DNA from: Paenibacillus naphthalenovorans
GTDB taxonomy: Bacteria > Bacillota > Bacilli > Paenibacillales > NBRC-103111
Reading direction: 5' to 3'
Assembly: GCF_900099895.1 (NCBI RefSeq)
Contig: NZ_FNDY01000027.1
Location: 1 to 61,966 of the forward strand
Length of the DNA stretch: 61,966 nt
The position numbers were made by a program, and so were the translations under genes. The notes beneath the pieces were generated by a model. The model was not told the DNA's origin. It saw only the letters and a program-made list of their open reading frames with translations, and made no database searches. Below, piece by piece: positions 57,504-61,966 of this stretch. Numbering within the stretch: position 1 is the stretch's first letter; every line of letters begins with the position of its first letter.

Positions 57504-57505
57504 GG

Positions 57506-58669
57506 TTGTCTGAATCGGTTGTACCACCCCACATACGTTGTATGCTATGGGGTAAAGCTGCAGGTCGTTGTCAATATAGAGGGTGTAACGAGCTTTTACA
57601 TATTGATCCCCATACAAAATCATTAATGAATCGCTCATATATAGCCCATATCATTGCCGATAGTCCTGGAGGACCGAGAGGTGATAAGATACTCTCCCCA
57701 AAATTAGCAAAAGATATTTCGAATTTAATGTTACTTTGCGATACACACCATCGTTTGATTGATGTTAAAGATGTAGATGGACATCCTGTTGAATTACTTC
57801 AAGCGATGAAACAAGAACACGAAAAGAGAATAGAGCTGGTGACTCAAATACAGGAAGATAGACAAAGTCAAATTGTATTGTATGGGTCCAACATAGGCGA
57901 CCATAGTTACCCAATATCTTATGAACGTTCTGTGGTGGCATTATTACCTGAACGATATCCGGCTGATACCAGAGCAATTGAATTGGGATGGAAAAATAGT
58001 TTGTATAACGATCATGAAGATGATTTTTGGAAGATCGAAAACGAAAATTTGAAGAGGCAAGTTCAAACAAAGCTTATACCGTTATTATCTTCAGGTGCTT
58101 GTAGGCATCTTTCGTTATTCGCGCTTGCACCACAGCCATTGCTGATTTCCTTGGGCACTATGCTTTCTGATATTTTTCCAGTTGATGTTTATCAACTGCA
58201 AAGAGAGCCCGTCCAAAGATGGGGTTGGGACAATGAGTCTGACAATATTGAATTCCTTATTCAATCCCCTGAGAAGATACATCCAACTGTTGCATTAAAT
58301 ATATCCCTTAGTGCAACGATAGCAACAAATAGAATAACTGAAGTACTTGGTGATAATGTGTCAATTTGGACACTCACAATTAAAACCCCAAATAATGATT
58401 TTATGAAAAGCAAAAGTCACCTTGTGACATTTAGACAAACTATACGGAGTTTAATGGACAGAATTAAGTTGGCTCATGGGCAAAATAATCGGTTGAATAT
58501 TTTCCCTGCAATGGCAGTTTCGACAGCAGTCGAGTTGGGACGAATTTGGATGCCAAAGGCAGATCTACCCTTAGTAATATATGATCAAAATAAAAAAACA
58601 AACAAATTCGAACTGGCATTGGAAATTTCAAAAAACAATGAAGTTGTTTTGCATGGTAGTGCTGTGTAA
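57506..58669 (+). CDS. HNH-SAVED effector nuclease (Cap5-like)
   Basis: A 387-residue effector. The N-terminal HNH nuclease (residues ~10-100) has zinc cysteines C22, C27 and C78, the catalytic His48 (SYIAHIIAD) and the SNLMLLCDTHHRLID end. The C-terminal SAVED domain (~150-387) senses the cyclic nucleotide. Ligand binding makes related Cap5 proteins oligomerise and degrade DNA. TTG at 57506 is used because it follows the E2 stop by two bases; the start is uncertain by a few codons. Confidence 0.9.
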   Translation: MSESVVPPHIRCMLWGKAAGRCQYRGCNELLHIDPHTKSLMNRSYIAHIIADSPGGPRGDKILSPKLAKDISNLMLLCDTHHRLIDVKDVDGHPVELLQAMKQEHEKRIELVTQIQEDRQSQIVLYGSNIGDHSYPISYERSVVALLPERYPADTRAIELGWKNSLYNDHEDDFWKIENENLKRQVQTKLIPLLSSGACRHLSLFALAPQPLLISLGTMLSDIFPVDVYQLQREPVQRWGWDNESDNIEFLIQSPEKIHPTVALNISLSATIATNRITEVLGDNVSIWTLTIKTPNNDFMKSKSHLVTFRQTIRSLMDRIKLAHGQNNRLNIFPAMAVSTAVELGRIWMPKADLPLVIYDQNKKTNKFELALEISKNNEVVLHGSAV

Positions 58670-58677
58670 CCGCCAAG

Positions 58678-58710
58678 TGATCGCTTAAGAAGAAAGCGAT
58701 CATTTTTTAT
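58678..58710 (+). terminator. CBASS operon terminator
   Basis: TGATCGCTT pairs perfectly with AAGCGATCA around a short loop, followed by six T residues, directly after the HNH-SAVED stop. Confidence 0.9.
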
Positions 58711-58744
58711 TTCTAAATGGATTATCCTTTATAAAATTCCGCGA

Positions 58745-59113
58745 TTAATTAGATGACTTATTAGCCCCTTCGATCGAAGCGAAAATTTCCTTTGTAATTC
58801 TATGGATCATTCTTACATCATCGCTTTTCTTCTCCAATAAAAACTGGTAATGAACTTCGAGAATAGCTCTCGTCTCAAATTCCTGAGAGTCCGGATCAAT
58901 CTCCCGAAAATCAAAAAGCTCTCCTGGCTTTATGTTGAGGGCGTTCATGATTTTTTCCAATGAATCTACGGAAAGATTTCTTTTTCCGAGCTCAACTTCT
59001 GTCAAATATGAAGCTTGTTGTCCAGTTAGTTGGCTTAATTGATGTAAGGTCAAATTTTTATTAATGCGTATGTTTCGGATTCTTTCTCCGATCAGCTTTT
59101 TTAATTCAGACAT
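58745..59113 (-). CDS. XRE-family transcriptional regulator
   Basis: A 122-residue SinR/Cro-like repressor. The HTH is at residues ~8-62 (LHQLSQLTGQQASYLTEVEL), followed by a helical C-terminal part likely for dimerisation. It converges on the CBASS operon and is divergent from the 59243 gene, whose promoter it probably controls. GGAGGT precedes the ATG. Confidence 0.82.
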   Translation of the reverse strand: MSELKKLIGERIRNIRINKNLTLHQLSQLTGQQASYLTEVELGKRNLSVDSLEKIMNALNIKPGELFDFREIDPDSQEFETRAILEVHYQFLLEKKSDDVRMIHRITKEIFASIEGANKSSN

Positions 59114-59242
59114 CGATATATTACCTCCTTACTTAAGGGTACGGTTTCTAACTAAAAAAATATATAATACTATAAGTGATAAAATTTGATAATCTAACTT
59201 AAAAGTGATATCATATTGTTATTATGTCTAGGGGTGAGCAAA

Positions 59243-59647
59243 ATGATTCCAAAAGTCAGATCAGTGGAATCGCTTATTTTGATGAATCAATCGTCGGTTC
59301 AACTTGCCGTTCGGTTTCGAAAAATCATCTTTCACAAGGGTTCTCAGTTTTTGTTGCTTCAGCAGAAGGAACAGCATACGGTGATGAAAATAAAATGTTG
59401 CGATAATGCGTACAAACTAATTGGTGCGAATAGGGAGGAGTACGAAGAACTCAGTGGTTATTTCCAAGGGATTCCGGTAAATTTAACCGATACGGAAGAA
59501 GAATACTGGGTTGTGGGGATAGGGTTCAACAAAGTGGAAAATCAAAAAGGCATGTCAACTGAATTCAGAATTTCCAACGAGAAACCGCTTGATGTATTAC
59601 CTTATATTATACAAACGGGAGTTGAACATGTGTTCTTTTCAGAATGA
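59243..59647 (+). CDS. hypothetical protein divergent from the XRE gene
   Basis: A 134-residue soluble protein. The block TEEEYWVVGIGFNKVENQKG suggests an alpha/beta fold but I recognise no family. ATG at 59243 follows AGGGGTGA. It shares a 130-nt intergenic region with the XRE regulator. Confidence 0.6.
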   Translation: MIPKVRSVESLILMNQSSVQLAVRFRKIIFHKGSQFLLLQQKEQHTVMKIKCCDNAYKLIGANREEYEELSGYFQGIPVNLTDTEEEYWVVGIGFNKVENQKGMSTEFRISNEKPLDVLPYIIQTGVEHVFFSE

Positions 59648-59663
59648 GGTGATTAATTTTTTT

Positions 59664-59834
59664 ATGAATGGCATGGTTACTGTTAGAGGGCTTTCTCAAT
59701 TAGGACTAATACCCGAGGGGCAATGCGTGATACCCAACCAGTTTTATGAGAATGGCTGGGGGAGGTGGCTCCCTATGCCGAATATAACGTTGTTACCCTT
59801 CTTTAGCGTTTCTGTAGCAAGCGGTTGTCTATGA
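59664..59834 (+). pseudogene. small ORF truncated by IS21
   Basis: 56 codons starting MNGMVTVRGLSQLGLIPEGQ. GAGGTGATT lies upstream and it begins shortly after the previous stop. The frame runs into the probable IS21 left end (59826), where it stops, so the native protein was probably longer. Confidence 0.35.
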
Positions 59835-61885
59835 TAACTTAAAAACAGGCCACCGTAATCATTGAAAAACCGGCCACAACCGATAAACCTACTTGGAGAA
59901 TAAATCGACAAGTGGGTGCCGGGAGAGAATGATTACGATGAATATTATGCAGAAGATTTTGATGATGCACATCCATGAAGGAAGGTCACGCCGGGAAATT
60001 GCTAGATTGACCGGGATTCATCGAGAAACGGTTGGAAAATACATCCACCAATATGAGGAAAGGAGACGGCAGTTGTTGGCGGAGGGGAACGACTCAGTAG
60101 ATATTCAAGCATTAATTGATGCCCTGACCACCGCTCCCAAGTACAATGTAGGAATCCGACCGAAACGGAAACTGACCGATGAAATAGCAAAAAAAATCCA
60201 AGCGCATTTGAATGAGAATGAAATCAAGCGAAACCAAGGGCAACGCAAACAACAAAAGAAGGCAATGGACATCTTCGAAGCACTGGAAGCCGAAGGCGTA
60301 GATATTAGCTACAGTACGGTTCTCCGAACAATCCGTGGTTTGGAACGCAAACCCAAGGAAGCATTCATCAAGGCACTGTATGAACCTGGGGAAATCTGTG
60401 AATTCGATTGGGGTGAAGTGAAACTTAAAATCAATGGTAGACTACAAACTTTTCAAATGGCGGTTTTCACATCCGCTTATGGGAACTACCGTTTTGCGTA
60501 TTTGTTTACCAAACAAACGACAGAATGCTTTCAGGAAGCACATGCCTTGTTTTTTCAGCATATTGGCGGCGTACATCGAACGATGGTGTATGACAACATG
60601 AAAGTGGCGGTCAAACGGTTCGTTGGAACGGGAAAGGAGCCGACGCAAGGTCTTCTGCAGTTGTCGCTTTATTATGGGTTTCAGCACCGTTTTTGCAATA
60701 TCCACAGCGGCAATGAAAAAGGTCATGTGGAGCGCAGCGTGGAGGTCGTACGCCGAAAAGCATTCGCCTTTCGGGACGAGTTCGACTCGTTAGAGGAAGC
60801 GAACCAATATCTGCAGCAGGTATGTACACGGCGCAACCAAAAACCGCAAACCGAGTTGAGCGGCCAGACGGCGATCGAACGACTGGAACAGGAACGCTCT
60901 TTCCTTCTCCCTGCCATGCCCCCGTTTGATGCCGCTCGTGTACTCTACGGACGGGTAGACAAATATGCGACGATCATGGTGGACCAGAATCGTTATTCAG
61001 TACCGGATCATTTGGTTGGTGAGTCGATCATGACCAAGGTCTACTCCACGAGAGTGGTTTGCTTTCATCAGGAAATTCAGGTGGCGGAGCATATGCGACT
61101 GACCGGCAGCCATGAGTGGCGATTTGATCTGAATCATTATTTAGAAACGTTAAAGAAAAAACCTGGTGCATTCGCCGGTAGTGCGGCGTGGCATCAGGCT
61201 CCCCAAAAGATAAAAACAATTTACGAGATGTATTATACCAGACGAGAGAGAGATTTTGTACAACTACTGCAATATATTCGCGACGATGTCGGTTTCACAG
61301 AGGTAGAGCAGGCCATAGAGGCGTTGCAGCGTATCCATCCGAGCCATGTCACGACGGATAAAATTAAAGTGCTGTGCGCTAAGAACCGGGAAATGGTAGT
61401 TGCTCATGCCACGCTCTCCAAAACCGGTCAAGAGATCACGGATCGATCGGTCGAACAATTGCGCGCGTACGATGATCTGTTTCATACCGATACGTTAGAA
61501 ACGAAGGAGGACGTTGCATGAGTCATTCACAGCGCAAGGCGTGGAAAGAAGCGATTATGGAATACAGTAAGGAACTACGGCTTCCGATGATTCGGAAGCA
61601 TCTGGAGGAGTACGTGCGGGAGGCCAGCCAACGGGACGTTTGCTACGAAGAGTTCCTGGCTCAGTTGCTGGAGAAGGAATGCGATGCCCGACGGGAGGCA
61701 TCCCGGTACAACCGAATCCGACTGGCAGAATTCACACATAAGAAATATCTTGAGGATTTGTCTGTAGATGAGCTTCCTCAGGACGCACAAAAGAAACTGA
61801 AACTGCTCAAAACGCTAGGGTTTATTCCGGAAGGACGTAACGTCATCTTGGCCGGCAATCCAGGAACCGGAAATTATCGAAAGAA
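59826..61885 (+). mobile_element. IS21 family insertion sequence, right end missing
   Basis: Begins near TGTCTATGATAACTT (59826), followed by the short internal repeats ACAGGCCAC and ACCGGCCAC typical of multiple end repeats in IS21 elements, then istA and istB. It is cut within istB by other DNA at about 61873-61885. Confidence 0.8.
59929..61521 (+). CDS. istA: IS21 transposase IstA
   Basis: A 530-residue transposase. The N-terminal HTH is at GRSRREIARLTGIHRETVGK. The rve catalytic core has Asp in ICEFDWGEVKL, Asp in TMVYDNMKVAVKRF and Glu in GNEKGHVERSVEVVRRK. The start is ATG 59929 or, with better spacing from GGGAGAG, ATG 59938. It overlaps istB by 4 nt. The reading frame is intact. Confidence 0.92.
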   Translation: MITMNIMQKILMMHIHEGRSRREIARLTGIHRETVGKYIHQYEERRRQLLAEGNDSVDIQALIDALTTAPKYNVGIRPKRKLTDEIAKKIQAHLNENEIKRNQGQRKQQKKAMDIFEALEAEGVDISYSTVLRTIRGLERKPKEAFIKALYEPGEICEFDWGEVKLKINGRLQTFQMAVFTSAYGNYRFAYLFTKQTTECFQEAHALFFQHIGGVHRTMVYDNMKVAVKRFVGTGKEPTQGLLQLSLYYGFQHRFCNIHSGNEKGHVERSVEVVRRKAFAFRDEFDSLEEANQYLQQVCTRRNQKPQTELSGQTAIERLEQERSFLLPAMPPFDAARVLYGRVDKYATIMVDQNRYSVPDHLVGESIMTKVYSTRVVCFHQEIQVAEHMRLTGSHEWRFDLNHYLETLKKKPGAFAGSAAWHQAPQKIKTIYEMYYTRRERDFVQLLQYIRDDVGFTEVEQAIEALQRIHPSHVTTDKIKVLCAKNREMVVAHATLSKTGQEITDRSVEQLRAYDDLFHTDTLETKEDVA

Positions 61886-61919
61886 TTTGGTTATGGAAAG
61901 ATTTTCAGTAGCGCCTTAG
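61518..61919 (+). pseudogene. istB: IS21 helper ATPase IstB, truncated
   Basis: The first ~118 residues are typical IstB (LPMIRKHLEEYVREASQRDV) up to Walker A AGNPGTG. The expected KTH continuation is replaced by NYRKNL and a stop at 61919. The remaining ATPase domain is absent, so the element lacks its target-capture protein. Confidence 0.88.
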
Positions 61920-61956
61920 AATCATCGTTAGGCATTTCCGGAAATCTTTCCATAAC
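61890..61956. repeat. inverted repeat at the window edge
   Basis: GTTATGGAAAGATTT (61890-61904) and AAATCTTTCCATAAC (61942-61956) are perfect complements 37 nt apart. They lie where istB is interrupted, so they may belong to the end of another element or a small MITE-like insertion. Confidence 0.5.
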
Positions 61957-61966
61957 AATTATGAAT

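Overview
The window is a low-to-moderate GC Firmicutes chromosome segment that spans the replication origin. The gene order 16S rRNA / HD-GYP / gyrA / gyrB / remB / recF / yaaA / dnaN / dnaA (minus strand), then rpmH / rnpA / yidC / jag / mnmE / mnmG / rsmG / noc / soj / spo0J (plus strand), is the classical Bacillales origin arrangement. The sporulation protein YyaC, RemB, Noc and the HD-GYP gene between gyrA and the rRNA operon point to Paenibacillaceae (Paenibacillus or a close relative). This is an inference from gene content and order, without a 16S comparison.

Layout. 1-11,100: origin-left core genes, all transcribed away from oriC towards the rRNA operon. The origin is bipartite, with DnaA boxes on both sides of dnaA and a DnaA-trio/DUE next to dnaN. 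11,100-24,400: origin-right core genes for ribosome/RNase P, membrane insertion and tRNA modification. They include the chromosome segregation set noc-soj-spo0J with two perfect parS sites, then a cysteine desulfurase, DUF4446, yyaC, DUF3343, an MscS channel, DUF951 and tRNA-Ser(CGA). 24,400-27,020: two small minus-strand genes and the rpsF-ssb-rpsR ribosomal/SSB locus.

From about 27,030 to the end the window is accessory DNA. It begins with a four-gene Tn554/RIT-type element (three tyrosine recombinases in overlap plus a DUF6262/TnpC-like protein), with an IS5-superfamily IS inserted directly behind it. Next is a potassium locus, 34,550-43,640. It has one c-di-AMP (ydaO-type) riboswitch reading left, two complete riboswitch-terminator units in series reading right, several very small proteins, kdpFABC, and a 774-residue protein made of two KdpD sensor halves in tandem with no kinase domain. 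This suggests c-di-AMP control of K+ uptake at the RNA level without KdpE or a KdpD kinase. Then come nested mobile elements (43,740-48,692): a MULE-type IS with 27-bp inverted repeats carries a four-gene DDE-transposase/AAA-ATPase/DUF5348/DUF6431 transposon and lies against a truncated DUF3883 gene. After these are a probable XRE-ImmA/IrrE operon, a frameshifted IS110, a coiled-coil ORF and a large HTH-like protein.

The most notable accessory system is a three-gene CBASS anti-phage operon at 55,603-58,669: CD-NTase, an E2-like protein with a C-terminal SEC-C-type Cys/His motif, and an HNH-SAVED nuclease. It is preceded by six 11-bp-phased repeats and a structured leader and followed by an XRE regulator on the other strand. 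The window ends in an IS21 element whose istB is cut after its Walker A motif.
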